NCBI GenBank assembly: GCA_001574975.1
Contig: KQ965786.1
Span: forward strand, 186,001-250,000
Direction of reading: 5' to 3'
Source of the DNA: Gonapodya prolifera JEL478
Lineage: Eukaryota; Monoblepharomycota; Monoblepharidomycetes; Monoblepharidales; Gonapodyaceae
DNA length: 64,000 nucleotides
Positions 30,578 through 42,138 of this stretch are shown here, piece by piece. The translations under genes were made by a program, and so were the position numbers. How positions within the stretch are numbered: the first letter of the stretch is position 1; the number at the start of each line of letters is the position of its first letter. The notes beneath the pieces are model-generated. The model made no database searches. It saw only the letters and a list, made by a program, of their open reading frames with translations, and was not told the origin of the DNA.

Positions 30578-31776
30578 ATGTTCAAAATCCTCACCCTCAT
30601 TGCGATCGCAACCGCCTTCACATCTCTGAGCTTGGCTTTTCCACAAGGTGGAGCGCCCGTTTGCCTGTATAATGATACGACACAAGATGCGTGAGTCCGT
30701 CCGATCGTATCGCCTTCTTGTCAGTCTTTCGAACGCCTCCGTCAGCATGCAAGCAGTCCACGGAGCCGGCGTCGCTCCCTTGGCAACACTCGTCGCGGAC
30801 CAGACAGGCGCTTCATCGTACCAGATTTCGCTGAACGGCATCACATCGTACAAGGGCTTGAGTGAGTGTGCATTGTGCAAATGAATGATATGGCCAATCA
30901 CCCCCGGAATTGTGAACGAAACTTGGTCCACAGTTCTTTACGTTCGCGGAGTAAACAATTCCACGCATGTCGGCACATTCGACTTCGCTGGACTTGCGGA
31001 CGTTGGCCTTCGCGGAAAAGACTGCACTTCCATGAGCGGAGCTTCTTCGGGAAACCTGAGCACCATTGGCCACTTCCAGTCCAACGATAAGACAAATCTC
31101 ACTTTCACATGGTCCGCTGACGCGGCTGTTACGAGCGGAATGCAGCTGGTGGCGGAAGCAGTAGGTGAGAAAAAGGTGGATCTGATGAAACGTGAAGACC
31201 CGGGCGTGATTTTTTAACAACATCATCATACTTGATAGTTGTGGTATCAGAAAAGAACTGGTTTCTTGCTACTCCAAGTACCTTTGTCGTGGCAGGTAAG
31301 GGGCCTTACATTCGGGACTCTTCACCACACACTCTCACAATCATCACCTATCGGCAACAGTAGTTTCGTCACCGGCATCCGCTTCAGCTTCGGCCTCACC
31401 AACTGCAGCTGCTGCAACTGTGACAGACCCCGCTGGCATTGTTACAACTGCCCCTGTCACCTCTCCAACCTCGGCCGCATCGCCTGCTGGTAGTGGTGGT
31501 GTTACATCAAAAACGCGCAAAACGAAGATGACTAAATCCAAGAAGACCAAAAAGACCAGGGCGAAGAAGACCAAAACCGCTGTCACATCTGGGGTCATCG
31601 TCGCACCAGCTACAGTAGCACTTACAACTTCTGTCGCCGCTGCCACTGCCGCCGCAACTCAAGCTGTCGCCGCACCCCCCGTGGGATGCATTCCCGTCGC
31701 TGCGGTTACAACCACCGCCGTCGCAGTACAGAACGTGATACGCCCGTCGAATTTGCCAGCAATAGTAGCTTGGTAA
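30578..31776 (+). CDS. Secreted Reeler-domain-like protein with basic repeat linker
   Basis: Five exons (30578-30690, 30746-30861, 30934-31164, 31239-31295, 31361-31776) total 933 nt and encode 310 residues. Residues 1-20 form a signal peptide (MFKILTLIAIATAFTSLSLA). The next 150 residues fit the Reeler fold: MQAVHGAG near the start, YQISLNGITSYKG, a YVRGVNNSTHVGTFDF strand, a CTSMSG segment, and TNLTFTWSADAAVTSGMQLV, followed by the NWFLATPSTFVV end. Several N-x-S/T glycosylation sites occur. The last 140 residues are Ala/Ser/Thr/Val-rich and enclose a Lys-Thr repeat (KTRKTKMTKSKKTKKTRAKK). No GPI signal is evident. It is probably an extracellular or wall protein. The Reeler assignment rests on pattern only; another beta-sandwich domain is possible. 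Confidence 0.65.
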
Positions 31777-31999
31777 CATCTTTATCACTTGTGTTTGAGT
31801 TGAGGAGGGGGTGGTGGCTTACTGCTGGACAGTAAGCTTGCTGTTGAGGAAAATGGCGCGGACAATAGATGAAGTCAGAGCTCCCAGGTTGATCACTTGA
31901 GTATATAACGATTGAATATACAAAAAGAAGAAAAATGTACAGCCAGGCTACGAGTGTGCACAAAATATTCATGAAACGAGGCAAGGGATCCGGACCAAA

Positions 32000-33960
32000 T
32001 CAATGTTTACGTTGCGATTGATTTCTTTGACTATCTGTGTAAAATCCCGGTGGCTTGAACGACACAACAATGGTGCCCTCTGTCACCATTCGCAAAATGA
32101 GGTTCGCAGACCGGTAGATGTCTGGGTACCCCGTGCGAGCAGTGAAGTAGCCTCGCTGGATGGCAAACGCTGAGTTACGGAGGGCGCAAGCAAATTTATG
32201 CGAAGCATTAGATGAAGGCAAGTCCCACAAACCGGTTTTCAACTCACCCTCGCACACCTCCGACGCCGTCCACTTGAAGTCCAGGGGGACGCAGTCATCC
32301 TTTTCGAAGAGGATCTCCTCCCTCAGTCCCAGTAGTCTTTCTACTTCCACCAGCCTCCCCAAGTACCCCACGACATTCCAGGGCTCCGCCACTTGGGCAA
32401 CCTTGTATATCCCCATCAACACTTGCAGCTCTCTGGGTGCAAAGCTGGGAAACACCAGCCCGGGTGAGTCGCACAATACGACAGATCTGAGCGTGGGAGA
32501 GAGATGCAGCGTCTGGAAGTGTTTTGTACGTCCAGGCGTGCGGGATACAGACACTCGGGAAGTGCCCAGGATCGCATTGATGAGGGAGGATTTGCCAACG
32601 TTTGGGTGCCCGACCAAGCCGATGGTTAAGATTGCAGGGTTAGGGTCTGATAGATCATTTGCAGGATGCGCAGGATAATCAGAGGCTGCAACTGCCGTCA
32701 CAGCGTGAGAAGAATCAGGCGGGTCAGGATGAATTCATCACCCACCTTCCTCCTCCGACGCTTCTGTGTTCACTCCATGTGAATCATCATCGCTCTGGTG
32801 TACCGTCTCCCTTGTATTTTCTGTATCTGGGGCAACTTGGCCATCTTTTTCCACCGAATCCTCGCTTAGCACATCATCGTCCTCTTCCTCCCTGCGAATT
32901 TTCTTGTGGTGCTTTCGCCGGACCATTCCCACCGCTTCTTCCAGCCCTTCAAAACGTCCAAGTGTCCGTCCACCGTTTCGGTCGCTCCTTGCCGTGTCGG
33001 TGGTGTGCTCCGTCAGTAGGCGAACATACTCCTCCCAAACAGATGTATCGCCCCTGCCAGTGGACGCGTGAACGGTTTTCAGTGCTTCGACCAGTCCCCG
33101 GATATCTGGCGGACGAGCATTCTTCCTTCCTTTGGCACCTTTCATGGGTGGATCAGAAGAGAAGGTTGAGATTACAAGCGCCGGGTAGGTGGTTCGAAAA
33201 TAGTCCACCCAAGCGGCAAGTGTTTCTGGCGTGACCAGATCTATCTAACAGCGTAACAAGTATCACCATTAGTACATAATGCGATGAATGTGCGAAGAGA
33301 AGGGAACTACCTTGTTGAGAACGAGGATCAAGGGCTTTTCGAGATCCTCCATAACGTGGTGATAAAGAGAAGGTGGGAAGTGGAAAACTGGATTTCGGAT
33401 GTCAACCTTGGGGGAAGGCGGGTTAACACGGGGAAGAAAGCAGCATTAAACGTTGGTGAACTCACCACCAAAAGGACAATATTGCTCATTTCCAGAACCC
33501 GCCAAAGTTGCCTCCATGTCTCCAAGTCTCTTTCAAAGTAGCCGACTTTGTCACCGTGTTCCGAATCGATCTTCGCTACCCATTCTTCAAAGTAACGCCG
33601 TTCCCTTTCGTCCAGCTCCTCCGTCGGCTCGTCAAACTTCCAAGGCGGGCGTTTCGGCATGTCGATAAAGCCTCGCAGCAATTCATTATCAATTTCAAGT
33701 GCGTTTGGTGGGATTGGACGAGGGAGCGGTTGGTGAAGGGGAAGGTTCATGAAATCGACATCAGTGTCGTGGGGATTCTCTGATCGATCCACCCGATACA
33801 ACGTCAGTCGATCAAACATCAAGTGGAGGCAGAAGAGAGGGTCACCTTCGTCGTCCTGAAGAGCGGCGTCCCGTTCGAGGCGTTTCCGGGAGTTCCGCTC
33901 CTTCAACTGGGCTTTCTTTTTCGCATGGCTGAAGGGGACTGCCCGATAGTAGAAATCCAT
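32000..33960 (-). CDS. GNL1: GNL1/YlqF-type circularly permuted GTPase
   Basis: The gene has four main exons. Exon 1 (start ATG 33958-33960) has the basic KKKAQLKERNSRKR leader, then PKRPPWKFDEPTEELDERER and LETWRQLWRVLEMSNIVLLV, typical of GNL1. Exon 2 (about 33310-33415) supplies VDIRNPVFHFPPSLYHHV and ends at the G4 motif LVLNK, completed by IDLV in exon 3. The final exon, starting upstream of 32700, has G1 GHPNVGKSSLINAILG, G2-region TPGRTKHFQT and G3 DSPGLVFPS. The G4-G1-G3 order shows circular permutation. An acidic insert lies between G4 and G1 (EEEDDD and nearby). Family members act in ribosome assembly; the exact step for GNL1 is not settled. It converges with the Reeler-like gene, with 223 bp between stops. 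Confidence 0.92.
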
Positions 33961-34237
33961 GTTCTTGACTGATCGCGTTTGGATTCCAGGCGTTGGAGAA
34001 ATCCTTTTAGGGCTGGTGGCGAGTGTCAGTGGGCCACAGAGGACCCTGGTACATAAATCCCAGCAATACCATCGTGACTCATGCTTTAGACATTTTGAGC
34101 GTAAGAGTCAATCTGTATTCTGTAGCGGCGAAGGCCGCTTTAATGAGCGACGGGTCGCAACCTGTGGGCAGCGGACTCGGGAGGATGGGAATAGTACCTC
34201 AGCGTTTCTGTTCCTGATTTTGCATTTATGCATGCAC

Positions 34238-37200
34238 TCAAACAACTTTGGATAAAAGAAATATTCTAAATTCTCTATCTTCCTGTTGCGCTTCGGGTAT
34301 CTGCGCCTCGGCAGATAAGAACTCGCAAACACCAACAAGTTCCATTTTGTGTTCACCCTCCCGGTCAGGTGAGACCTCTATTCTCACCACGAGCGACTGT
34401 CCTGCAAGGATCGTGTTCCAAGAGTCTTTCATTGAGTATAGTGGGCGGCTTTGATCTGTACTCCCTCTCGAGCTCGATGGAAGTGCATCACAATTCAAGT
34501 CGCGGCCACAAACATCATGAAAACTCCACTTTATCTTGATCGAATGCGGGCTGCAATTCTTTACTGTGAACTCCCTTGTGGTATCCGATGAGCGACTTGC
34601 TTGATTTTTAAATGTCCCAAAGTTCAGAGTATATTGCTTTGATGCAGTGAGAAAATGATCACTGGACAACTCCAGTGGTGCGCCTTCTATCACGCTTTCG
34701 ATTTCGAACCTAAGGAAACAACAAGAAAAGAAGAGAGAAAAGAAAAATAGTTGACAAATTTATCAAGGTCTGCAAAACAGAGCCCATTTACTCACGTTCT
34801 TGAAAACCAAGTTTCTAGATCTACAACCACCCTGTCACTATACCTTCCTGGCATGTTATTATCTGGAAGGGTGTAAATTCAGAGAGCGGAACCTTTGGTG
34901 TCAGAAAAAAGCTTACTTACACATCGTTAAAACGATCCGAGCTGAGCTGTTAGGGTCCACAACACCAACTGTGGGAGTTGATGTAAATGCCACCCCCTTT
35001 CCCAGTTGAAGCATTTCTCGCATCAGTGCTTCCTTCCGTCGAGTCTCAACCACTCGGGATACAAACGAATTTCCAACACGTGAGCTGAATCCAAGGGGCT
35101 CAGAAATTTTGCTCGGTTTTAATATTCCAATGTGACGAGGGGGGCTCAGAGGAGCTTGGTCACATTTCTCCGCAGGCCCTGTCGGTGCGCCGTGATGTTC
35201 AAAGGCTACACGATAACGAGCCTTGATGGGGGTGCGATTTGTGATTTGAAGGACTTTTGTCTGGGTCTCAAGAACTGGAACATGGTTAAAGCAAACAGGG
35301 AGCAGCGATCGGTCTGCTTTTTCGTTGTCAAGTAACGGTTCAACCCATCCGTCGAGTTCCCACACAAGGGAAAGTCCACAAACTTCTGCTTTCATTTTCA
35401 TTTGTAGCGGTCCGTCACTATCAACCATTCCTGGAACATCGCAAATAAGCAGAACTTCCCTTGTTCCGAACACTCGAGAGGTGCAGATCCACCGAACCTC
35501 AACGTCCATTTTTTCGCCTGGTTGGACGACACCCCGAAGATGGCTGCATTCAATTCGATCACTTGGTGTTGCATGCATAATCTCCAAGGCAAACGAAGCC
35601 TCCAATCGGGACACGTTTTCCAATGAAACAATACCCTTCTTTTCAACATTCGTAAAAATTTCACCGAGGTCGTATTCATTGGGAAGCGATATTCGTGGCG
35701 TTTCCACTTGTGCAACCACCTCAGCGACACATGCCACTTGCCACTTGCTTTGATTGTCCCGTACTCTAGCCAAAAGAAACCCCTGATAAGATCCCCGGGA
35801 AAATGCTTTCATTTCGACTTGAATGACAGCGCTACAAGAAGACGAGATGGTAGTACCACGCGGGCTAACGCAGATGACATCCGAGGCGTGATCTGAATAA
35901 AAGTCCTCAACGGCAAGAATCTCGAACTCCTTGGAAACTAGCCCGCACAGATCTTTCGGGCTATCACACAATAGAGTGATACTGAGAGTTTTCTGGTCGC
36001 CAAGGGCAATCATTCCAAAATCTAACTTAGCAGTGTTGAATGCATAGCAATCCCGCCTCTAAAATGATACCAGTAAGAACATTCCGAACAGCGAGCGCAC
36101 ACCTTCCTCACCATTTTTACAGTAATATCCAATGGAATAAAGATAAGTGGGCCAGGGGGATCGCTTTCAACCTTAAAACCACCTGAGAACTTCAAACGTT
36201 CGCACGATCGGCCTCAAATTGATCGCAGAAATGTAAACAGTCCACGCACCTTCCCCTCAAGACCTCCTTCTACAAGGACATTTATTGAGCCCTCTTGACC
36301 GGCATCCAGTGTTAGAGACCCCGAGACAGGATGTAACAGCAGTGCACAGTCAACGTTGAACATACTCCACAAATAAGAGACCCGTGCAACACTTCCATTC
36401 CTTATAACCAACGAGACGTTCCTCTGCTCATGTACATACAGGGGGTTGGTTATCTCCATCCTGGCGGGAAAGAGTTCAGTGATAGGATGTACACAAAGTC
36501 CCACAATGCGAATTCTCATTCCTGTGCCATCAGCCTCCCCTCCAAGACAGAGCTCCCACAGAGCGGTCATCCTTCCAACCATTTTCGGGCAAAATTTGAA
36601 GATAAACATTCGTTGAGCACACGGCTCCATTAAGCCTTCGTTCGGGTAAACAGAGAATTCGCCAGTACTTTTTGCAACTGTCGTTTCCATAACTAGCTGC
36701 CACGTAAATCGCAGCACGAGTTTTGTCGGGTTGAAAATCTGAACAGCAACACAAGCCTCCGTCTTGGCGATTTGCGCGGGAAAGTCGAGTACTGCGGCCA
36801 CCAGGTCGGTTGCCCTTTGAATTGGAAGAAGGTCGCACTCGGGACTTCCAGGACCATGATGGTTCCAAGGCCTTGTAAGTTCCACTGTGCTCCCGTTACC
36901 TCCAACTCCCGCTATCTCAACCCGTCCACGTTCAATCCTTCCGCGCACCCCGAATTCTATAGTCATCCCATCACAACACACCAGTTTGAACATTCCAACG
37001 TCGTCTCGGAAGGCAGTATCTGTGTCAAGGCGATCTGGCATGTACTTCGTCCACAAGGTACACTTCTCTCCACGTCCGAGAGAAGATCGACACAACATGA
37101 CCTGAAAGCTTCCCACCTGCATCGAACATTCAGCTGGGCGCTCGACGACACTACGAAACATGTCGTCCAACAGGAACACATCCACGTCAACGTCTCCGGT

Positions 37201-39702
37201 AACCATTGTGAATTCCACCGGGCCACCATCATTCCTAATGACCCACTCGGAACTTTTCTCCTTGTCTGCTTCTCCAACAGCTCCCACATCCATCTCCAGG
37301 GATCCGTCAAAGCCTTCTACGGCGAGTCTGGCCACCTCGTTTTTCGCAGCGACTGTCAAATCTCCCTTGGCTACTTCTCCTGCAGCATTCCAACCTGCCA
37401 GATCAAAATCCTCTTCAACCTCTCTCCAGTGTTTCGGCAAAAAGTGTACCCGAAACGTTGCAGTCATTCCCGGTGCCACGGGGCCGCCAGGACCAACTGG
37501 TGTTATTCGGAATGGTGATGGGTTTGTGTCAGTGGGCGGGATCCGGTGACGCGCATGGATTGTAAGCGGAATGGGTGAGACATTCACCACACGGAGAGGG
37601 AGGTGAAGTGGTTTGCCGGGAGTAAAACCCGAGAACAGAATTCGAGGGGGATGTGATAATCCCCGCGGGGTGGGGAGTGGGTCATGTGGCGAGGCGGGAA
37701 TTGATACGAAAGAAGGCCAATCGAAGCGTGATGGCGAAGGGCGCGACGGATTCGACTTTGTGTTATTCCTGAGCCCTCTCGCTCCATCATCAGCGCTACC
37801 TTCACGGGAAGGGAAGACCCATCCCTCGTCCCTGAATTTGCTATCTGTCCTCTTCACAGCCCTTGCGTTGTGCTCTCCGCCGCTTGCACGTGATCCCGCT
37901 ATCCACTCTTTCCATTGAACGTCCTCTCGCTCCCACACCTCGTCAATGTCCACCAGCTTGACCCCCACCGCCCCCGCGACTCGGGCACACCTTGAGACGC
38001 TCTCAAGCTGAGCGCGTTGGACGGGAACACCAGTCTTGAGAAAGGCAAGACCGAAGCGGCGCACGGAGCGCGCGACAGACACACGGTCCGCATGGCGAGC
38101 CGCAGCGAGGGAGGCGGAAAGAAGGCTTGTAAGCGTTGAGAGTGGAGAGAGGATGTGAGGATCGATTGTGACGGTGGGGAGAGACGGGACACGAGCGATC
38201 TGGGGTGGGGTGGAAGGCCTGTCGTTTGGTGTTGAGGAGAGATGATCTCCAAGGATATTCGTAGAGAGAGCTTTACGTCCTACAGGAGCAGAGGAAGGGC
38301 CCTGCAAAGGAGGGACTTTACTTGAAAGGACAAAGTCGGAGTGGAATTGGCGGGAAGTGGTGACAGCACTGTTTAGGGAGCCGTGATCAAGTGGGAGAGG
38401 AGGAAGGACCCCATCATGCCCTTCTGGTTCATTCGGCACGTTCTTTCGTTCCAAATCTCCGCCTCTCATGGTTTCAAGAGTATCTCCCCCATCTACAACT
38501 TGCTCCATCCCTGCGTCCGCTTCAGAAGACTTCTCAAGTCCCTCCATTTCTTGAAGAACATCCTCTAAATGCCCTACGAGGTCTTCTGAAACTGTTGTAA
38601 CTCTGATAAGAAAGTCCTGTAGCACCGGCGTGAGGGAATTGGCATGCCATGCTGAGGCAGGTGCCCGGAGTTCCTCATATTGGGGGTAGCTAGACAAGTC
38701 AGGTAGGGCCGCGAGCTCTTCGGCAGTGATGGGATCGTCATGCGGACTATCAACAAGGCAAATTTCGGGAGTGGGTGAAACAACCGCTGGACGTGGTGAG
38801 TGCACGGGAGGGGTTTTCGATCTCGGAGCCCAACCCTTGAGGGGAGGAAGACCTCTAGCGCTGATCTCTACTCCCTTACCCCGGCTGTCTTCCACATAAT
38901 CATTTGGGGGGATGAAGGAGACAGCGTGTGGGCGGTAGTATTCGTCAGTGTCCGACGTGTTGTCCAGATTGCGATCCTCTCGTTCAAAGTTAACTTGTGT
39001 CTTCACTGAAGTGCTTACATCCTCTGTTCCAAAAGTCGCCTTTTCATTCAATCCTTGCATCTCAACGAGCGGTGGCCCCTTTCCTCGGTGCAATTCATTG
39101 TCATTTTGCTTGAAGCTCGTGTTGTGACCTTCATGGGCGTACTGTGGGTTCCCACCCTTCCCTGGGACCTCCCTCGCCAGCTTTTCCGCCAAAATCAGGC
39201 TCTTTCTCAGAAACTCCCGTCGCTGAGCTGTCCGTGCAGATCTCGTCCGGTACTGTGGTACCGCGAACTCCTTCGCCCTTCTCAGCACCTCGTCTGCTTC
39301 ATTGATTGCCAACGTCGTCCGCGATAAGGCTGGCCGCAGAGCCTTTCGATTCGAGTCCACAGCGCCATTCACCCCACTGGATGCTGACGACGACGCAGAT
39401 GCCACTCGCTGCTGAGCGGGTTGAGCGGAGACCTCTACCGCCATATCCGTATTAGCCCTTCCACCAGATGAAGCATTCTTTTTCGTCCTGAACGAAACCT
39501 TAGAGCCCGCTGAGAATTTCGGTCTCAATGATGGACGGTGCGACACTGCGTGTGAAGGTTGCGGAGGAGCCTGCGCCTGAGGAACAGATGAAGCTGATGC
39601 AGTTACACGCTCTGAGAGAGCAGGCGGCGTCGACGGGGCATAGTCAGTTCCTGCGGGCATTTGGTGAGTCCGTACTACAAACGGTGGCGAAAAGCTGCAC
39701 AT
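34238..39702 (-). CDS. Large ASH/MSP-domain protein of ciliary type, DLEC1-like
   Basis: A long first exon (36214-39702; start ATG 39700-39702, or the in-frame ATG at 39660) encodes over 1,100 residues. It is followed by exons at about 34913-36013, a small one near 34800-34850, and 34238-34700. The first 650 residues are Ser/Pro-rich and disordered with a short helical stretch. At about 37500 begins a block typical of ASH (ASPM-SPD2-Hydin) immunoglobulin-like domains: PRILFSGFTPGKPLHLPLRV, then GGPVAPGMTATFRVHFLPKH. Similar beta-rich units with 'PGxxxxFxVxFxP'-like ends follow. ASH proteins such as DLEC1/CFAP81 and HYDIN localise to cilia, which fits a flagellated fungus. The DLEC1 link is tentative. 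A further 3' coding exon may lie at about 34079-34157 (ends TLTLKMSKA), so the C-terminus is uncertain. Confidence 0.7.
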
Positions 39703-39761
39703 TGTCGGCGCAACGCCATCGCCGATTGGAACGAAATTCCTTCGTTCCCTTGCAAATCGAC
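39703..39761. promoter_or_regulatory. Very short divergent promoter between the ASH-domain gene and BAP31
   Basis: Only 59 bases (101 if the second ATG of the minus gene is used) separate the two start codons. No TATA box is evident. The 5' untranslated regions and core promoters must overlap. Confidence 0.5.
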
Positions 39762-40744
39762 ATGGCGTACGTACTTGAGATGGATGCGAAATGACTTATT
39801 CGGACAATGTCCCACCTCTGATCGTGTGCAGGCTTCATTACGACTTGTGCTTCCTTCTGCTCGTTGCAGAAAGTACGTGAATTGCCCTCAGCACCATTTT
39901 CATCACGCAATTCTAAACTAACACACCGCACCAAAGTGATTTTCCTTGGCCTCCTCCTTCTTCCATGGCCAAATGCAGCCCGAAAGGGCATCTTAAAAGC
40001 TCTGGACAAGAATCCAGTCGTGGAGACGATTTCACAAACACTACGGGTGCTTTTCTTATTCGTACTGATCCTGTTTGTCGGTAAGTTACCAAAACGTCCC
40101 CCACAAGGAGTGATGGGGATGCCTCTGTTGTCGATTTAACGCAATTCCCATACAGACAGCGTCCGTGGCATCCTCAAAGAGACCCCTCCCAGCCTTGACC
40201 CGCACCACACAGAACACCACCAAATGCAAAAGTTCGCTTGTATGTGATGACTCCCAAATTCTGTTATGAGTGCCCCATGACCATGACATCCCTTGCAGCC
40301 CAGCGAAATTTTTACCTGACCGGATTCACCTTGTTCCTTTACCCAGTCACGAGGTACGTCGCTGTCACGTGTAGCTATTGGCGGCAAACCTTAGTTTTTG
40401 AATCTCTCAACCAAAGCCGCCTCGTCTCCCTCCTCATCCAAGTGTCTCTCTCTGAATCCAACGCGGAAACTCTGCGCAAACAGGCCGCCGGTAACCAGCA
40501 ACACCTGCAGCAGTTCATCGACGACGCTGCAAAACTTCCAGAAGTCCAGAAAGAGCTGGAGAAGGCGAAGACGGACTTGGCCGCTATGAAGAAGCAGTCC
40601 GAGAACTTGCAGAAAGGTGAGAACAGGAGGTGTGGGGGTGCACAGCAGGAAGAAAAACCTAACGGGGCGGCTGTTGCAGCATACCACGACCTCTCGGATC
40701 TCCACAACTCCAGCTCAAGCTCGAGCAACAAGAAATCAGATTAG
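39762..40744 (+). CDS. BAP31-like ER membrane protein (Yet family)
   Basis: Seven exons (39762-39766, 39832-39872, 39937-40080, 40156-40239, 40299-40353, 40417-40616, 40680-40744) sum to 594 nt, 197 residues. The N-terminus MALHYDLCFLLLVAEM and the segment KALDKNPVVETISQTLRVLF, a second helix ending LFVDSV, and SQRNFYLTGFTLFL are the canonical three-helix BAP31 pattern. A coiled coil follows (ETLRKQAAGNQQHLQQFIDD onward). The protein ends in KKSD, a KKxx signal for retrieval to the ER. BAP31 proteins act in ER quality control and export of membrane cargo. The first coding exon is only 5 nt (ATGGC). Confidence 0.92.
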
Positions 40745-40817
40745 GGGGAACACCGCACTGGCGTCCCTTCTGTATTCTACGCTCCCGCAAATAGAGAAAC
40801 AAAACCAACTGTATCGC

Positions 40818-41367
40818 CTATCGCTCGTTCCCAATCCGCACTTTCAACCCCTCCTGCTCCTCCTCCCTGCCTATCCCGCCCGCCTTGCCGATTTCCCTAA
40901 TGTCGCGCTTGCGGTCGGCCTTCATCCCCGAGTACATGATGCCCGTCTCGCTGTCCAAGTACCGCTGGGCGGGGCGAACGATTTCCTCCAGCCGGAAGTG
41001 CTTGTGCTTGCTGATGCGGTTGCACGGCGCGATCCGCACAATGTCGCCGACGACAAGTTGGGACTCGGGGTCTGCCCGGGTGGGTGGGTACGTGGGTGGA
41101 GGGTGAAGACGTGGTTAGGTGGTTCTGGAGGGAGAGCCATGACGCAGTAGGACGTACCATGGACAAAAAAGGTTTTGTGGTACGTGACCCACTATTACGA
41201 GGAGGGCGATTGCGGTCGGTTTGCGATGGGGGAAGTGGAATCGTTTGACGATGTGGATAACGAACCTTGAGCACGACCGGGTGCAGTCTCTGCCGCGCGA
41301 TGCGGACTTTGACGGTTTTCATCATCTTTCCGGCGCTGACGACCTCGCCGACGAAGTGGGGATTCAT
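40818..41367 (-). CDS. Mitochondrial small ribosomal subunit protein uS17m
   Basis: Three exons (41266-41367, 41158-41191, 40818-41071) give 390 nt and 129 residues. It is a bacterial-type S17 OB-fold: FVGEVVSAGKMMKTVKVRIA, then RQRLHPVVLK joined to WVTYHKTFFVHDPESQLVVG, then GDIVRIAPCNRISKHKHFRL. S17 binds 16S-type rRNA and helps assemble the small subunit. The C-terminus carries about 50 extra residues, charged and probably specific to mitochondrial or fungal forms. The N-terminus lacks an obvious cleavable presequence, as is common for mitoribosomal S17. It converges on BAP31 (73 bp between stops). Confidence 0.87.
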
Positions 41368-42138
41368 CGTCGTGGTGGGAGGTGGGTATTGGAGAAGACT
41401 TCAGTTGGAAGTCCATCAGGATTCAACACGAATAAAATCGAAATTTACAGATTTGCTCATTGTATAACGTGGCTTTTGGGCCACTGAAATAATGGAAATA
41501 CAAGTAACTGTTTCGACCAAGGGATTTGAAGTTTTGCCCCCTTTTGGTGCATTACGAATTTTCTTGAACTTCAGTCTTTTTGGTGAAATAGTACAATTTC
41601 GATTAAAAATTTGTTTAGGTGCAATCCCTGTTGGGAGACTATCACCATCGGATTTTGCGGCGCTCATCAGAAATGTCCTCGGTTTTCAAGTGCAACTGCG
41701 TCTTATCCGACACACCGCACCTCGAAGCTTCTTCTGTGCATGGTGTGAGCTCCCTATCATACTCGGCCTCACTGTCCTTCAGAATCGAGGGCACATCATG
41801 TATACTCTGTCTTCGGTGTTCCCGTTGGGGACAAACAGGAGGAGAACTCCAGGAGAGATATGAACAACTATCTACGACATAGTCTTTCCGCAGTCTTCGT
41901 GACACGATACTTCCGGCGGGGTTGTCTCCCTTGGCCGAAAATGTGAGCACCTAAACATATGAAAAACCGAAAGAGAGAATTTTTCAATTTCTCTCAAATC
42001 TCTGAAAACATGAAAACGGTGAAAGGCAAGAAAAGATGAAATCTAGCGAGATATTTCAAGTGGACTTTTTACAAAATTATGCCTGGCCGAAAAGCAATGG
42101 GGCACATTTGTTCATGCTGGCTAAAAAAAACCACACTA
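41368..42138. other. Intergenic region with weak minus-strand frames
   Basis: This 770-bp stretch lies between two minus-strand genes. It contains the promoter of uS17m and the terminator of the prenyltransferase gene. Codon use is less convincing than in neighbouring genes. Minus-strand frames at 41642-41950 and 41416-41667 are the only candidates (next entry). Confidence 0.4.
41642..41950 (-). CDS. Doubtful small open reading frame
   Basis: A 102-codon frame reads through on the minus strand, but begins with GTG, and an AG acceptor (TTTAG) sits just before it, so it could be an internal exon. It has no hydrophobic segment and no recognisable motif (near its end, KTQLHLKTEDISDERRK). An overlapping frame at 41416-41667 in another phase might be a downstream exon but no clean donor joins them. 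I list it as a possible unrecognised gene only. Confidence 0.15.
   Translation of the reverse strand: MLTFSAKGDNPAGSIVSRRLRKDYVVDSCSYLSWSSPPVCPQREHRRQSIHDVPSILKDSEAEYDRELTPCTEEASRCGVSDKTQLHLKTEDISDERRKIRW

Noticed and set aside
39528-39794. Plus-strand open frame spanning the BAP31 start as an alternative N-terminus
   Set aside because: It is mostly antisense to the ASH-domain gene; the conserved MALHYDLCFLLLVAEM is only made by the spliced 5-nt exon model.
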